A stretch of 64,000 bases of DNA from Caproicibacterium argilliputei (GCF_029211325.2 NZ_CP135996.1:992001-1056000); one strand, 5' to 3'; shown: positions 42,380-51,770, counted from the first letter of the stretch. The notes: generated from the sequence alone by a model not told the origin. Translations and numbers: made by a program.

Positions 42380-43153
42380 ATGGATGATGCATTGATAATC
42401 GGCGGCAGAGAACTGAGAAGCCGCCTGTTTCTGGGTACCGGAAAGTTTGGCGAAGATGCGCTTATTCCGAACTGCATTGCCGCTTCCGGCGCGCAGGTGA
42501 TCACCACGGCGATGCGGCGAATCGATTTTCACACACCGCAGGAAAACATGATGCAGTACATTCCCAAGGACTGCATCCTGATGCCCAACACTTCCGGCGC
42601 CAGAACTGCGGAGGAGGCGGTGCGCATCGCACGGCTGTCGCGTGCCGCCGGTTGCGGGGACTGGATTAAAATTGAAGTGGTGTCTGACAATAAATATTTG
42701 CTGCCGGACAACGACGAAACATTGAAAGCAACGGAAATCCTTGTGAAAGAGGGCTTTACCGTACTGCCGTACATGACGCCAGACCTGTATGCCGCGCGCC
42801 GTATGCGTGACGCCGGTGCTGCTGCGGTCATGCCGTTTGGCGCGCCGATTGGCACCAACAAGGGGCTGCGTACCCGCGAAGTGGTGCAGATTATGGTGGA
42901 AGAACTGGATGTGCCGGTCATTGTCGATGCGGGTATCGGCAAGCCGAGCGAAGCGGCGGAGTGCATGGAAATCGGCGCGGCGGCTGTTTTGGTGAACACA
43001 GCGGTTGCAACGGCAGGAGACCCGGTGCGCATGGCAGAAGCTTTTGGTAAAGCGGTGGAAGCCGGACGCGGTGCGTTTTTGGCACAGCCCGGCGCGGTGC
43101 GGCAGTATGCACAGGCATCCTCACCGCTGACCGGTTTCCTGCGGCAGGCGTAA
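42380..43153 (+). CDS. thiG: Thiazole synthase ThiG
   Basis: TIM-barrel thiazole synthase of 257 residues. It joins 1-deoxy-D-xylulose 5-phosphate, dehydroglycine and ThiS thiocarboxylate into the thiazole phosphate. The Schiff-base lysine is expected in WIKIEVVSD. Phosphate-binding segments [22 protein letters not shown] and [12 protein letters not shown] are intact. ATG 42380 follows AAGGAG; an upstream in-frame ATG (42359) has no site. Confidence 0.96.
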   Translation: MDDALIIGGRELRSRLFLGTGKFGEDALIPNCIAASGAQVITTAMRRIDFHTPQENMMQYIPKDCILMPNTSGARTAEEAVRIARLSRAAGCGDWIKIEVVSDNKYLLPDNDETLKATEILVKEGFTVLPYMTPDLYAARRMRDAGAAAVMPFGAPIGTNKGLRTREVVQIMVEELDVPVIVDAGIGKPSEAAECMEIGAAAVLVNTAVATAGDPVRMAEAFGKAVEAGRGAFLAQPGAVRQYAQASSPLTGFLRQA

Positions 43154-43180
43154 CGGCATTTTTGCAGAAAGGAAATCAAA

Positions 43181-44308
43181 TTGAGCTACTATGAAGTGTA
43201 CCGGAAATACAAAACATTTCCGTTTCAGACGTTCTTTCAGCAGACAACGGCTGCGGACGTTCTGCGAGCCTTGCAGAAAGGGCACAAAAGTCCGCGGGAC
43301 TTTCTGACGCTGCTGTCGCCTGCCGCGCAGGAGCCGCAGGTGCTGGAAGCCATGGCACAGCAGGCGCACCGCCTGACCGAGCAGAATTTCGGGCGCACCA
43401 TTACCCTTTTTACGCCGCTTTACCTTGCCAATTTCTGCGAAAATGCGTGCGTTTACTGCGGCTTTAACCGGCACAACACCATTCACCGCAGCAAGCTGAC
43501 GCTGGCGGAAGTGGAGGAAGAGGGCCGCGCCATTCGGGAAGAGGGCATTCGGCACATCATCATCCTGACCGGCGAAAGCCGCGCTGCCACGCCGCCCACA
43601 TATATGGCGGACTGCGTTCGGATTTTAAAGAAATACGTAGACTCTATCTGCATTGAGGTGTACTCCTTGACGCAGGAGGAATACCAAATGCTGTTTGAAG
43701 CCGGTGTGGACGGTTTCACCATGTTTCAAGAAACCTACAATGAAGACCTTTACCCCACGCTGCATCCCTCCGGCCCGAAGCACGATTACCGCACCCGCAT
43801 CGACAGCCCGGAACTTGCCTGCAGGGCGGGCTACCATACGGTGAACCTTGGCGCGCTGCTGGGTTTGGATGACTGGCGGAAAGAAACGTTTCTGACGGGT
43901 ATGCACGCCCTGTACTTAATGAATCGCTACCCCGGCACCGATTGCGCGGTTTCTCTGCCGCGCATCCGCCCCTGCGTGGGGGAGGGCTGCTATCGCCCTG
44001 CCTGCGATGTGCAGGATGCGGATATTGTACAAGCGGTCGTAGCTTACCGCTGCTGTTTCCCACGCCTTGCAATCACAATGTCCACCCGTGAAACGCCGGA
44101 TTTCCGTGACCATTTGATGGGGCTGGGCGTTACCAAACTGTCCGCCGGTTCCATCACCGAAGTCGGCGGTCATGCGCACCCGCCGAAAACAGACGGACAG
44201 TTTGAAATCAGCGATTCGCGCGGTGTCGCGGAAATGAGTGCGGCAATCCGCGCACACGGCTGCCAGCCGGTTTATAAGGATTGGGAGCCGCTCAGCCGTG
44301 ACGCTTAG
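43181..44308 (+). CDS. thiH: 2-iminoacetate synthase ThiH (radical SAM)
   Basis: Radical SAM enzyme of 375 residues that splits tyrosine to give dehydroglycine (2-iminoacetate) for ThiG. The [4Fe-4S] cysteines are Cys86, Cys90 and Cys93 in CENACVYC. It is the anaerobic, oxygen-sensitive route, which fits a strict anaerobe (aerobes use ThiO). It starts with TTG at 43181 after AGAAAGGA and overlaps thiF by 11 nt. Confidence 0.96.
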   Translation: MSYYEVYRKYKTFPFQTFFQQTTAADVLRALQKGHKSPRDFLTLLSPAAQEPQVLEAMAQQAHRLTEQNFGRTITLFTPLYLANFCENACVYCGFNRHNTIHRSKLTLAEVEEEGRAIREEGIRHIIILTGESRAATPPTYMADCVRILKKYVDSICIEVYSLTQEEYQMLFEAGVDGFTMFQETYNEDLYPTLHPSGPKHDYRTRIDSPELACRAGYHTVNLGALLGLDDWRKETFLTGMHALYLMNRYPGTDCAVSLPRIRPCVGEGCYRPACDVQDADIVQAVVAYRCCFPRLAITMSTRETPDFRDHLMGLGVTKLSAGSITEVGGHAHPPKTDGQFEISDSRGVAEMSAAIRAHGCQPVYKDWEPLSRDA

Positions 44309-44924
44309 CCCCCTGCGGCAGGGACTGTCGCGCTGCTTTACCGAAGAGCAGCTTGGCCGTATCCGCCGAACCCGTGTGCTGATTGCGGGCTGCGGCGGCC
44401 TTGGCTCCAACATGGCGCAGATGTTGGTGCGCAGCGGCTTTCAGAATCTGACGCTGATTGATTTCGATGTGGTGGACAACAGCAACCTGAACCGGCAGTT
44501 TTTCTTTCCCGACCAGCTTGGCAAAGCCAAAACGCAGGCGCTTGCGGAAAACCTGCTGCGGCTGGAGCCAGACTTAAAGCTGCGCCTGCTGCCATGCAGG
44601 TTGACTGGCGCGGAGACGGCAGCTCTTGCTGAGAAATGTGATATTTTGGCAGAAGCGTTTGACGGACCGGAAAGCAAGGCGGCTTTCGTCCGGGCTGCCG
44701 CGGCAACCGGGAAACCGGTGGTCTGCGCCGCCGGTCTGGCGGGCTACGGCAACACCGACCAGATTCGCGTGCGAAAAGTCGGTTCCCGCATTTTTGCCGT
44801 TGGGGACGGCTATACTAGCATTGAAAACAGCCCGCCGCTGGCACCGCGCGTCATGGTTGCGGCTGCAAAGGAAGCGGACTTAGTCTTACAGCTGACACTG
44901 GAGGGAAGTGCCCATGCAGGATAA
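44298..44924 (+). CDS. thiF: ThiS adenylyltransferase ThiF (short form)
   Basis: E1-like enzyme of 208 residues that adenylates ThiS. It has the nucleotide-binding loop IAGCGGLGSN, the DFDVVDNSNLNRQ segment and AEAFDGPESK. It is shorter than Escherichia coli ThiF (about 250 residues) and lacks the paired zinc cysteines, as in the clostridial ThiF family 2. I choose GTG 44298, 10 nt after GGGAG, overlapping the thiH end; longer readings would extend deep into thiH. It overlaps thiE by 11 nt. Confidence 0.9.
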   Translation: MTLSPLRQGLSRCFTEEQLGRIRRTRVLIAGCGGLGSNMAQMLVRSGFQNLTLIDFDVVDNSNLNRQFFFPDQLGKAKTQALAENLLRLEPDLKLRLLPCRLTGAETAALAEKCDILAEAFDGPESKAAFVRAAAATGKPVVCAAGLAGYGNTDQIRVRKVGSRIFAVGDGYTSIENSPPLAPRVMVAAAKEADLVLQLTLEGSAHAG

Positions 44925-45609
44925 AACGCGAAGCAGAGCGGAGTTTCTGCGGAATGCCGGTTTGTATGGTATTACCGCGGAGGCCCTTTCCGGCGGCCGC
45001 AGCAACCCGGAAGTGGTGCGGCAAATGCTGGCGGCAGGTATCCGTGTCATCCAGTACCGCGAAAAGAAAAAAAGCGGCAGGGAAAAGTATGAACAGTGCC
45101 GGGTGCTGCGCGAAATGACCGCGCGGGCGGGCGCCTGCTTCCTCATTGACGATGACCCCGCGCTGGCGCTTGCGTGCAATGCGGATGGCGTGCATATCGG
45201 GCAGGACGACCTGCCCATTGAACAGGTGCGGCAGATGGTTGGCGATAAAATCATCGGTCTTTCCACACATTCCCCACGGCAGGCGCAGGATGCTGTGCGC
45301 CGCGGCGCAGACTATATCGGCGTGGGGCCGCTGTTTGAAACGCATACCAAGGCGGATGTCTGTGCGCCAGTGGGTTTGGCTTATTTGGAGTATGTTGTAC
45401 GGGAGATTCCGCTGCCCTTTGTCGCAATCGGCGGAATCAAGGAAGCCAATCTGGCACAGGTGGCGCGGCGCGGTGCAGGCTGTATCTGCCTGGTCAGCGA
45501 GATTGTCGGTTCTGCGGATTTATCCGAAAAGATTCGGCATCTGCGCAGCTTGATGCATATATCTTACCGTGCACTTCCGGCACAGCCGGCGGCCGCCTGT
45601 TCGATTTAA
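44914..45609 (+). CDS. thiE: Thiamine-phosphate synthase ThiE
   Basis: TIM-barrel enzyme of 231 residues that couples the pyrimidine (HMP-PP) and thiazole phosphates into thiamine phosphate. Conserved segments are QYREKKKSG, DDDPALALACNADGVHIGQ (binding and metal Asp), STHSPRQAQDA and GVGPLFETHTK. Last gene of thiSGHFE; thiC and thiD for the pyrimidine branch are not in the window. A weak hairpin (TTCCGC/GCGGAA, about 45612-45626) follows. Confidence 0.95.
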   Translation: MQDKTRSRAEFLRNAGLYGITAEALSGGRSNPEVVRQMLAAGIRVIQYREKKKSGREKYEQCRVLREMTARAGACFLIDDDPALALACNADGVHIGQDDLPIEQVRQMVGDKIIGLSTHSPRQAQDAVRRGADYIGVGPLFETHTKADVCAPVGLAYLEYVVREIPLPFVAIGGIKEANLAQVARRGAGCICLVSEIVGSADLSEKIRHLRSLMHISYRALPAQPAAACSI

Positions 45610-45902
45610 AAAGTTCCGCACAGCGGAAAAGCTCTCTTTTTTGGCGCAGGTGTGCGCGAAGGAAGGGGGCCTTTTTCTTTTTTTCAACGAAAAGAACAAA
45701 AAAGTTACAAAATCTGCAGCACGGGGACGGAAATATGGGCATTTGGTTACAATTCCGTTCATTGACACGGTGCCAGCTGAAAGGATATAATCAAATGGTA
45801 GGATGTTTGTCCCACGTTCGCCAGAGTATGACACGAAAAAAGAGAAAATTCTCCTGCAGTCTGCAGGAAATCCATAGGCAAACGGAGAAAAGGAGGAGTA
45901 CC
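45610..45902 (+). other. Gap between thiE and the adenosine deaminase gene
   Basis: Contains a promoter, TTGACA (45762-45767), 18-nt spacer, TATAAT (45786-45791), and a 105-nt leader before the deaminase start. No gene seen. No clear strong terminator for the thi operon; weak hairpins at about 45612-45626 and 45650-45685. Confidence 0.5.
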
Positions 45903-46910
45903 ATGACGATTTCGTTTCCAAAAGTAGAGCTGCATCTGCATCTGGACGGTTCACTGGTTCTGGAGGATGCCTGGCAAATGGCGCTGCAGCAGGGCTTGGT
46001 GCGACAGGAAGACGGGTTTGAAAGCTTTCGGCGGCGTATGCAGGTACCGTCCGACTGCCGCAGCCTTTCGGCGTATCTGCAGTGCTTTACGCTTGCGGAT
46101 GCCATGCTGCAGACTGCGCCGGCGCTGGAGCGTGCGGCGTACCGCCTGCTTCTGCAGCTTTCCAGAGAAGGAACCGCTTATGCGGAAATCCGTTTTGCGC
46201 CGCAGCTGCACTGCCAAAACGGCCTTACTATGGAGCAGGCGGTGCAGGCGGTTCTGCGCGGGGTAAAGAAAGCGGAAAAAGAAACGGACATTTTGGCGCG
46301 GGTGCTGCTGTGCGCCATGGTTATAACCGGACAGCCGGACGTCGACCGGCAGAATGAACGGACGTTCCGTATTGCTGCGGAATACCGCAGCGAGGGGATT
46401 GCCGGCGTGGATTTGGCGGGTGCGGAAACCGCGCGCCCCATGGAGGACTTTCGCGGTTTGTTCCGCATTGCGCAGAGTCTGGGTCTGCCGTTCACCATTC
46501 ATGCCGGGGAAGCCGGCGGCCCGGAAAATGTCCGGCTGGCCGTGGAGTTTGGCGCGCGGCGGATTGGTCATGGGTGCAGCGCGATTCGCTCACCCGCAGT
46601 GATGGATTTGCTCAAACGCGAGCAGATTACCCTGGAGATGTGTCCGACCAGTAACCTGCAGACTGGCGCGGTTGCTTCTCTAGAGGAGCACCCCATTCGC
46701 CGTTTTGCGGAATACGGTATTCCGGTGACGGTCAATACAGACGACCGTACCTGCTCCGGCACAACGCTCGACCGGGAGTATGAAACCATTATGCGACTCG
46801 GCTTCCGGAAAAATGACCTGCTCCGCTTTAATTGTAACGCTGCCAAAGCGGCGTTTCTGCCGGAAAAAGAAAAAGCCGCGCTGCTTGCGCGGGTGGAAGC
46901 TTGGCGGTAG
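45903..46910 (+). CDS. add: Adenosine deaminase
   Basis: Zinc deaminase of 335 residues that converts adenosine (and deoxyadenosine) to inosine in purine salvage. Metal ligands lie in HLHLDGS (start), the catalytic Glu in HAGEAGG, a His in RIGHG, and Asp in NTDDRTCSGTTL. ATG 45903 follows AAAGGAGG. The long in-frame extension upstream crosses the promoter, so it is not coding. The stop is one base from the stop of the convergent DMT gene, with no terminator between. Confidence 0.93.
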   Translation: MTISFPKVELHLHLDGSLVLEDAWQMALQQGLVRQEDGFESFRRRMQVPSDCRSLSAYLQCFTLADAMLQTAPALERAAYRLLLQLSREGTAYAEIRFAPQLHCQNGLTMEQAVQAVLRGVKKAEKETDILARVLLCAMVITGQPDVDRQNERTFRIAAEYRSEGIAGVDLAGAETARPMEDFRGLFRIAQSLGLPFTIHAGEAGGPENVRLAVEFGARRIGHGCSAIRSPAVMDLLKREQITLEMCPTSNLQTGAVASLEEHPIRRFAEYGIPVTVNTDDRTCSGTTLDREYETIMRLGFRKNDLLRFNCNAAKAAFLPEKEKAALLARVEAWR

Positions 46911-46911
46911 G

Positions 46912-47346
46912 TCAGCAAGCTTTCCATTTAAATAGGACAACACCGCCGACCATCAGGGCGACACCGAGGAACTTTTCCCAACAGAAAGGCACTTTGTCTG
47001 TGTCAAACCAGCCAAATGCGTCAATCAGCGCGGCAGCCACCAGCTGTGCAATCAAAATCACGGAAATCGCAACGGTGGGTCCAAGCCCCTTGATGGCCAG
47101 CATGACAGTGATGGTAATGAGAATGCCGAAAAAACCGCCCAGCAAGTAAACTTTTTTTACATTCATCAGTGCGGAAAGATTGCCGCTGCCCAGAAACAGC
47201 ACGGCAAGAATCGAAAGCAGAAAGGCGATTCCTTGCACCACCATGTTGGTCTCGTAAAGTCCCACTCGGTCACCAAGCCGCGTGTTTAAAACGCCCTGTA
47301 CGCTCATGGCAATGCCTGCCAGCAAACTGCAGAGAAATCCCAGCAC
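46912..47346 (-). CDS. Small DMT-type exporter (YdcZ/DUF606)
   Basis: Membrane protein of 144 residues with four to five helices, the DMT_YdcZ (DUF606) family, one half the size of EamA transporters and so probably dimeric. QGVLNTRLGDRVG is typical of the first helix pair. Substrate unknown. I start at GTG 47346, 6 nt after GGGGGGA; the TTG 15 nt upstream is part of the ribosome binding site. Convergent with add. Confidence 0.85.
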   Translation of the reverse strand: MLGFLCSLLAGIAMSVQGVLNTRLGDRVGLYETNMVVQGIAFLLSILAVLFLGSGNLSALMNVKKVYLLGGFFGILITITVMLAIKGLGPTVAISVILIAQLVAAALIDAFGWFDTDKVPFCWEKFLGVALMVGGVVLFKWKAC

Positions 47347-47483
47347 GTTTTTTCCCCCCAAACGAAAACTGTTGCTCCCTTTCAGCTTTCCGCAGTCGGG
47401 CAGAAAAATACGCGCGGTTTGGGGTTTTCAGCAATTACGATTATCGTTTGTGTGCGGTGCACCGCCCTTTGACAAAATTCCTG

Positions 47484-47512
47484 TTGTAAAAAAGTAGAAA
47501 ATTTTGTATACT
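47484..47512 (+). promoter_or_regulatory. Promoter of the 80-residue coiled-coil gene
   Basis: TTGTAA (47484-47489), 17-nt spacer, TATACT (47507-47512). Confidence 0.55.
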
Positions 47513-47556
47513 AGAAAAAATAAAAAGATATAAAAACGGAAAGGCGGTTATCAAAA

Positions 47557-47799
47557 ATGCCACGCAGAAAAAAAGTAGAAAATATGAGCTATGAGGAGCG
47601 AATCGAGCAGGTGGACACGCGCATTGCAGAGTGCAAGGAAACGCTGTCTGCCTTGAAGCACCAGAAAAAAGAATTGGAAAGCGCCCGCGATGAGGAGGCC
47701 ATGCAGAATATTTCTGAATTCATCAAAGCTTCCAATATGACGCCGACGGAATTTCTTGCTTCGCTGCAGGAGCGGGCGGCAGAAAATCCGGAAGCATGA
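47557..47799 (+). CDS. Small basic coiled-coil protein, unknown
   Basis: Protein of 80 residues. A basic start (MPRRKKVENM) leads to a charged coiled coil (about 12-48, with ERIEQVDTRIAECKETLSAL) and a short helical C-terminus with MTPTEFLASLQER. It resembles small plasmid- or chromosome-borne DNA-associated coiled-coil proteins such as DUF4315, but I am not sure of any family. The ATG follows AAAGGCGG and a promoter lies upstream. Convergent with acylphosphatase (7-nt gap). Confidence 0.65.
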   Translation: MPRRKKVENMSYEERIEQVDTRIAECKETLSALKHQKKELESARDEEAMQNISEFIKASNMTPTEFLASLQERAAENPEA

Positions 47800-47806
47800 A
47801 TGCCAC

Positions 47807-48076
47807 TCAGTGCAGAATCTCAAACGTGCGCTCATTGGCGCGTTCAGGAATGCTCCGGTACTCCAGCCGGTCGACCTGCGCCCAGCGGTTTCCGCTTTGG
47901 ATGTCCTGCAAAAAGCGTTTGAGCGTGCGGGCACTGCCCTGTGCCTGTACCGTAACGCTGCCGTCCCACTCGTTTTTGACCCATCCGGTCAGCCCCAGTT
48001 TCGCTGCGGACTGGCTTACATAATATCGAAAGCCGACGCCCTGCACCAGCCCGGCTGCCTCAATTGCATACCGCAT
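47807..48076 (-). CDS. acyP: Acylphosphatase
   Basis: Small cytoplasmic enzyme of 89 residues that hydrolyses acyl phosphates. The catalytic Arg is in VQGVGFRYYV and the catalytic Asn in GWVKNEWDG. The start is ATG 48076 after AGAAAGGA; a longer reading from 48100 has no ribosome binding site. A TTGCAG-N17-TATAAT promoter is at 48122-48150 on the minus strand. Confidence 0.93.
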   Translation of the reverse strand: MRYAIEAAGLVQGVGFRYYVSQSAAKLGLTGWVKNEWDGSVTVQAQGSARTLKRFLQDIQSGNRWAQVDRLEYRSIPERANERTFEILH

Positions 48077-48121
48077 ACCTGTTGATTCCTTTCTGTTCAT
48101 AAAGGTTTGTTTGGTAAGTTT

Positions 48122-48150
48122 ATTATAAAGCGGCGTGGGAAAGGCTGCAA
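48122..48150 (-). promoter_or_regulatory. acyP promoter
   Basis: Minus strand TTGCAG (48145-48150), 17-nt spacer, TATAAT (48122-48127). Confidence 0.65.
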
Positions 48151-48179
48151 GTTTTCTTTTGTGACGGAGGATATAGTGT

Positions 48180-48321
48180 CAAACCGAAAGGGGGAAACAT
48201 ACTTTGGAGGTCTGCCGAAAGGTTTAGGTGGGCTTCCTGTTGATCGGTTCGGTGTGCGCAAACCGTGCCCGAACCGGCGCGCCTGCTCTGGGCAGTTCAG
48301 AGCAGAAAGGAGAAATCGAAG
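48180..48321 (+). promoter_or_regulatory. Structured 5' leader of the L,D-transpeptidase gene
   Basis: Two clear hairpins, GGTTCGG/CCGAACC (about 48244-48273) and CTGCTCTG/CAGAGCAG (about 48283-48305), the second ending at the ribosome binding site AGAAAGGAG. The part before them (GGGGGAAACATACTTTGG, GCCGAAAGG) is also rich in possible pairings. Cell-wall enzyme genes are often under c-di-AMP riboswitches, but the ydaO consensus is not clearly present. Confidence 0.4.
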
Positions 48322-50535
48322 ATGACGAAAAAGAAGAAAAGATACCGCGCAGTCTGTCTGGTTGCTTCCTTGGCAGCAGTCGGCGCTGCGTCTGCAGCCG
48401 CCCTGCCCGCATATGCGGCAGAAAATCCAGCTGTTGTGCCGCAGACTTACCTTATGCAGAGCCAGACTGCGGCGGGCAAAGGCACTTCTGCCGCGACTGT
48501 TACGGAGGACCAAACCGCTGCGTTTACGCTGAGCCGCAGCACGCTGTTTTTCGGTGAGCCCGGCGTGCAGGAGACCTTTATCGTAAAAGCTGCGCAGAGT
48601 ACGGCAGTTTCCGTTGCTGCTGCGGATTCCTCTGTTGCGCAGGTGCAGCAGGGAGAGTGGGACGCTCAGATTGGCGGCTTTGTCTGCACGGTCACGGCAA
48701 AGGCTGCCGGGCAAACCGTCCTTACTGTCACGTCCGGCGCGGAGAAGCAGGAAATCGCCGTTACTGTGCAGACAAGGGCAGTGGGCGATGCGGTTTCTGT
48801 GGCCCTGGATACAACTGCTCCCTACACGTTTCAGGGAATCGGCAAGCAGTACAAGGTGCTGATTCAAACAGCACCGAATGTGGTGCCGCAGTGTGCCAGC
48901 ACGGATACTTCCGTGATGACTGCTTCGCAGCCGGTTTGGAGCGCCGCACAGAACGGCTACCTCTGTACGCTGACTTCTGCCGGTGAGGGAGAAGCGGCAC
49001 TGACTGTGCAGGCAGGTGGTACCAAGAAGGTGCTGCAAACCTCCGTGGTGATTCCGCCAGTGAAGGTGTGGTCAGACACCGCCTCCTACCAATTCTATTC
49101 CCCCGGACAGTCGTATACGCTGCTGCTGCGTACGACACCGCAGACCAAACCCACAGTCGCCGTCAGCGACGCTGCAGTGGTAACCGCGGCAGAGCCGGTT
49201 TGGAACGCGAGTGTCGGCGGCTATCTCTGCCAGCTGACAGCCGGCGGGGAGGGAAGCGCCTCTGTCACGGTGACAGCCGGGAAAACCGTAAAGACGATTC
49301 CGGTTCAGGTTGCCTACAAGCCGGTCATGATTACGCGCGATACATATTCCTATACTTTCCGCACGGTCGGACAGCAGTACACCATGTTTGTCGCAACCGC
49401 GACCAACGTACGCCCACAGGTGCTGTCTTCCAATGAAAAAATCGTCAAGGTTACCAACATGGTTTGGGACGCAAAGCGCAAGGGCTACTTCTGCACCATG
49501 CAGGCAGCTGAAAATGCCGGCAAAGCAACGGTTTCCATTACGGCGGGCAGCACAACGGTGACTGTTCCGGTGACCGTGACGCTGAATGCGGAAACGGTGC
49601 ATCTGGACACTTCCAGCTACCAGTTTCATTACCGGAATCAGTCCTACCAAATGCTAGCGCAGTTCTCTGCCGGAGCGGTTCCGGTCGTGACGGTTTCCAA
49701 TCCGGCGGCGGTGTCGCTGCAGGTGCGTTCGGCAGGCGCCGACACGTACCTGTATGTGCTGACAGCGAAAGCAAACGGCGAGGCGGATGTTCTGGTGCGT
49801 GCGGGCAGTACAGAAGCTAAAATGCACGCTTCCGTGGACTTTCAGCCCATCAGCATTCGTTCGGATCCGGCAAGCTGCAGCTTTACCGCCGTCGGGCAGA
49901 GTCGGGTGGTCACGTTCTATACTTCCTACAACCTTGCCCCGCAGTTCAGCACTTCTAACAGCTATGTGGCGGCGGTGCAGAATCTTGGCTGGAACGCTTC
50001 CGTACAGGGGTATCAGTGCCGGGTTACCGCAACGGGGGAAGGCTCCGCCGCTGTCACAGCGAAAATTGCGGGTGCCACCAGCAAAAACGTCAGTGTTTCG
50101 GTTGTTTATCCGGTGCAGTCATTGATGCTGCAGCGGGCGCAGCGTTACAGCAGCCGCACCGGTTACCTGCTGCTGGTGGATACCAAAGATCACCGCGTCG
50201 GGGTTTATACCGGACGGCAGAGCCACTGGAAGCAGCTGTACAGCTGGCAGTGCGCGGACGGCGCGGCGGGAACGCCGACCGTAAAAGGCGAGTTTGCTGT
50301 ACAGGCACGCGGATACTACTTTGATTCCGGGGTTGTCCGGTGCTTCTATTACACACAGTTCCATAACGGTTATCTGTTCCACTCTGTGCTGTATCAACAG
50401 ACCCCTACACCGACAGCGCTTGCGGACGGCCGTGTCGGCGTTGCTTTGTCACACGGCTGTGTGCGGCTGCAGCTTGCAAACGCAAAATGGATCAACCAGC
50501 ATATCCCAACGAATACCAAAGTCGTCATTTACTAA
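48322..50535 (+). CDS. Secreted L,D-transpeptidase with six or so repeat domains
   Basis: Cell-wall enzyme of 737 residues. A signal peptide (about 1-34, cut near AYAAE) is followed by about six degenerate Ig-like repeats of roughly 90 residues (about 65-605), each ending in a pattern like W-x-A-x(3-4)-GY-x-C-x-LTA-x-GEG and xVTVxAG. The C-terminal YkuD domain (about 610-737) has SHGCVRL with catalytic Cys713 and His711. It would make or use 3-3 cross-links in peptidoglycan or attach proteins to it. The repeats may reach through the wall. ATG 48322 follows AGAAAGGAG. Confidence 0.9.
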   Translation: MTKKKKRYRAVCLVASLAAVGAASAAALPAYAAENPAVVPQTYLMQSQTAAGKGTSAATVTEDQTAAFTLSRSTLFFGEPGVQETFIVKAAQSTAVSVAAADSSVAQVQQGEWDAQIGGFVCTVTAKAAGQTVLTVTSGAEKQEIAVTVQTRAVGDAVSVALDTTAPYTFQGIGKQYKVLIQTAPNVVPQCASTDTSVMTASQPVWSAAQNGYLCTLTSAGEGEAALTVQAGGTKKVLQTSVVIPPVKVWSDTASYQFYSPGQSYTLLLRTTPQTKPTVAVSDAAVVTAAEPVWNASVGGYLCQLTAGGEGSASVTVTAGKTVKTIPVQVAYKPVMITRDTYSYTFRTVGQQYTMFVATATNVRPQVLSSNEKIVKVTNMVWDAKRKGYFCTMQAAENAGKATVSITAGSTTVTVPVTVTLNAETVHLDTSSYQFHYRNQSYQMLAQFSAGAVPVVTVSNPAAVSLQVRSAGADTYLYVLTAKANGEADVLVRAGSTEAKMHASVDFQPISIRSDPASCSFTAVGQSRVVTFYTSYNLAPQFSTSNSYVAAVQNLGWNASVQGYQCRVTATGEGSAAVTAKIAGATSKNVSVSVVYPVQSLMLQRAQRYSSRTGYLLLVDTKDHRVGVYTGRQSHWKQLYSWQCADGAAGTPTVKGEFAVQARGYYFDSGVVRCFYYTQFHNGYLFHSVLYQQTPTPTALADGRVGVALSHGCVRLQLANAKWINQHIPTNTKVVIY

Positions 50536-50551
50536 TTTTACACGGAAGTAT

Positions 50552-50588
50552 TAAAAAACCGACGCCTCAAAAACGGCGCCGGTTTTTT
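50552..50588. terminator. Bidirectional terminator between the transpeptidase and cysteine desulfurase genes
   Basis: AAAAACCGACGCC (50554-50566) pairs with GGCGCCGGTTTTT (50575-50587, one mismatch); T6 follows on the plus strand and T5 on the minus strand. Confidence 0.85.
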
Positions 50589-50601
50589 GTGCTTTTGTGT
50601 A

Positions 50602-51756
50602 TTAGAACGGCTGAAAATTGCGCAGCCGCTTTACCGCGTCCGTAACGACCTGCAGCATTCGTTCTACGTCTGCATCTGTGGTTTCCACACCGAGCGAAAA
50701 GCGCACAGAACTGCGTGCCTGCTCTCGGGTTAGTCCAATCGCCAGCAGAACATGGCTGGGGTCTGTACTGCCGGCGGTGCAGGCGGAGCCGGAAGAGGCG
50801 CAGATGCCCTCGCGGTCCAGCAACAGCAGCAGCGACTCTCCCTCAATGCCCTTAAACAGCAGATTCAAGTGTCCCGGCAGGCGCTCCGCACCGCCGTTGC
50901 GGCGGCAGTCGGGGATGGCACTGCACAGACCGGCTTCCAAACGGTCGCGCAGGGTACGAATCCGGGCGGCGTCAGCTTGCAGGGAAGCGGTACGCTCCTG
51001 CAGAGCGGCGGCCATGCCGACAATGCCGGCGACGTTTTCCGTACCGCCGCGGCTGCCCTGCTCCTGTGCACCGCCGTCTAGCAGCGGTACGGGGTGCAGC
51101 CCGCGGCGCACATAAAGTACGCCGGTGCCTTTCGGCCCACCGAATTTGTGTGCAGAAAGGGAGAGCAGGTCAATTCCTTGTCGGTGAACGGAAAGCGGCA
51201 GGTGCCCCACCGCTTGGACAGCGTCGGTATGAAACAGAACGCCGTGTTTCCTGCAGACTGCCGCCAATTCCGATACCGGCTGAACGGTGCCTAGTTCGTT
51301 GTTGGCAGTCATGATACTTACCAGTGCGGTGTCGGGAGTAAGGGCAGCTTCCAGTGCTTCGGGTGTTATGAATCCGGTAGTGCTGACCGGCAGGCAGGTG
51401 ACGGAAAATCCGTAAGGTTCCAAGGCTTTACAGGCGTGCAGCACTGCATGGTGCTCAAAGGCGGAAGTTACAAGGTGCTTTTTGCCGATTTTCGCCTGTT
51501 GCAGCGCCATTCCCTTGACTGCCCAGTTGTCGCTTTCGGTGCCGCAGGATGTAAAGTAGATTTCTTCCGAGCTGCAGCCAAGGCAGTCGGCAATGGCGTC
51601 GCGCGCCTGCTCTACAGCTTTACGCGCGGCGTGGCCGGGCGCGTAAAGCGCAGACGGATTTCCGAACGCGTTTTCCAGCCAAGGCAGCATAGCCTTTCGC
51701 GCCGCCGCGGAAAGCGGGGTGGTGGCAGCATTGTCTGCATACACAAGTTTTTGCAT
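50602..51756 (-). CDS. Cysteine desulfurase (IscS/NifS-like)
   Basis: PLP enzyme of 384 residues that takes sulfur from cysteine for Fe-S clusters, thiamine or tRNA thiolation. The start has YADNAATTP, the PLP lysine lies in SLSAHKFGGPKG, and the persulfide cysteine in SSGSACTAGS. It is group I-like with the shorter loop. Start ATG 51756 is 9 nt after GAGGAGG; the in-frame extension into rnhA is not likely. It lies 14 nt after rnhA in an operon. No iscU or thiI neighbour is seen. Confidence 0.92.
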   Translation of the reverse strand: MQKLVYADNAATTPLSAAARKAMLPWLENAFGNPSALYAPGHAARKAVEQARDAIADCLGCSSEEIYFTSCGTESDNWAVKGMALQQAKIGKKHLVTSAFEHHAVLHACKALEPYGFSVTCLPVSTTGFITPEALEAALTPDTALVSIMTANNELGTVQPVSELAAVCRKHGVLFHTDAVQAVGHLPLSVHRQGIDLLSLSAHKFGGPKGTGVLYVRRGLHPVPLLDGGAQEQGSRGGTENVAGIVGMAAALQERTASLQADAARIRTLRDRLEAGLCSAIPDCRRNGGAERLPGHLNLLFKGIEGESLLLLLDREGICASSGSACTAGSTDPSHVLLAIGLTREQARSSVRFSLGVETTDADVERMLQVVTDAVKRLRNFQPF

Positions 51757-51770
51757 AACGCACGTCCTCC

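Noticed and set aside
48180..48321. c-di-AMP (ydaO) riboswitch before the L,D-transpeptidase gene
   Set aside because: The gene type is right and some short pieces look similar, but the ordered consensus blocks of ydaO are not present; kept only as an unclassified leader.
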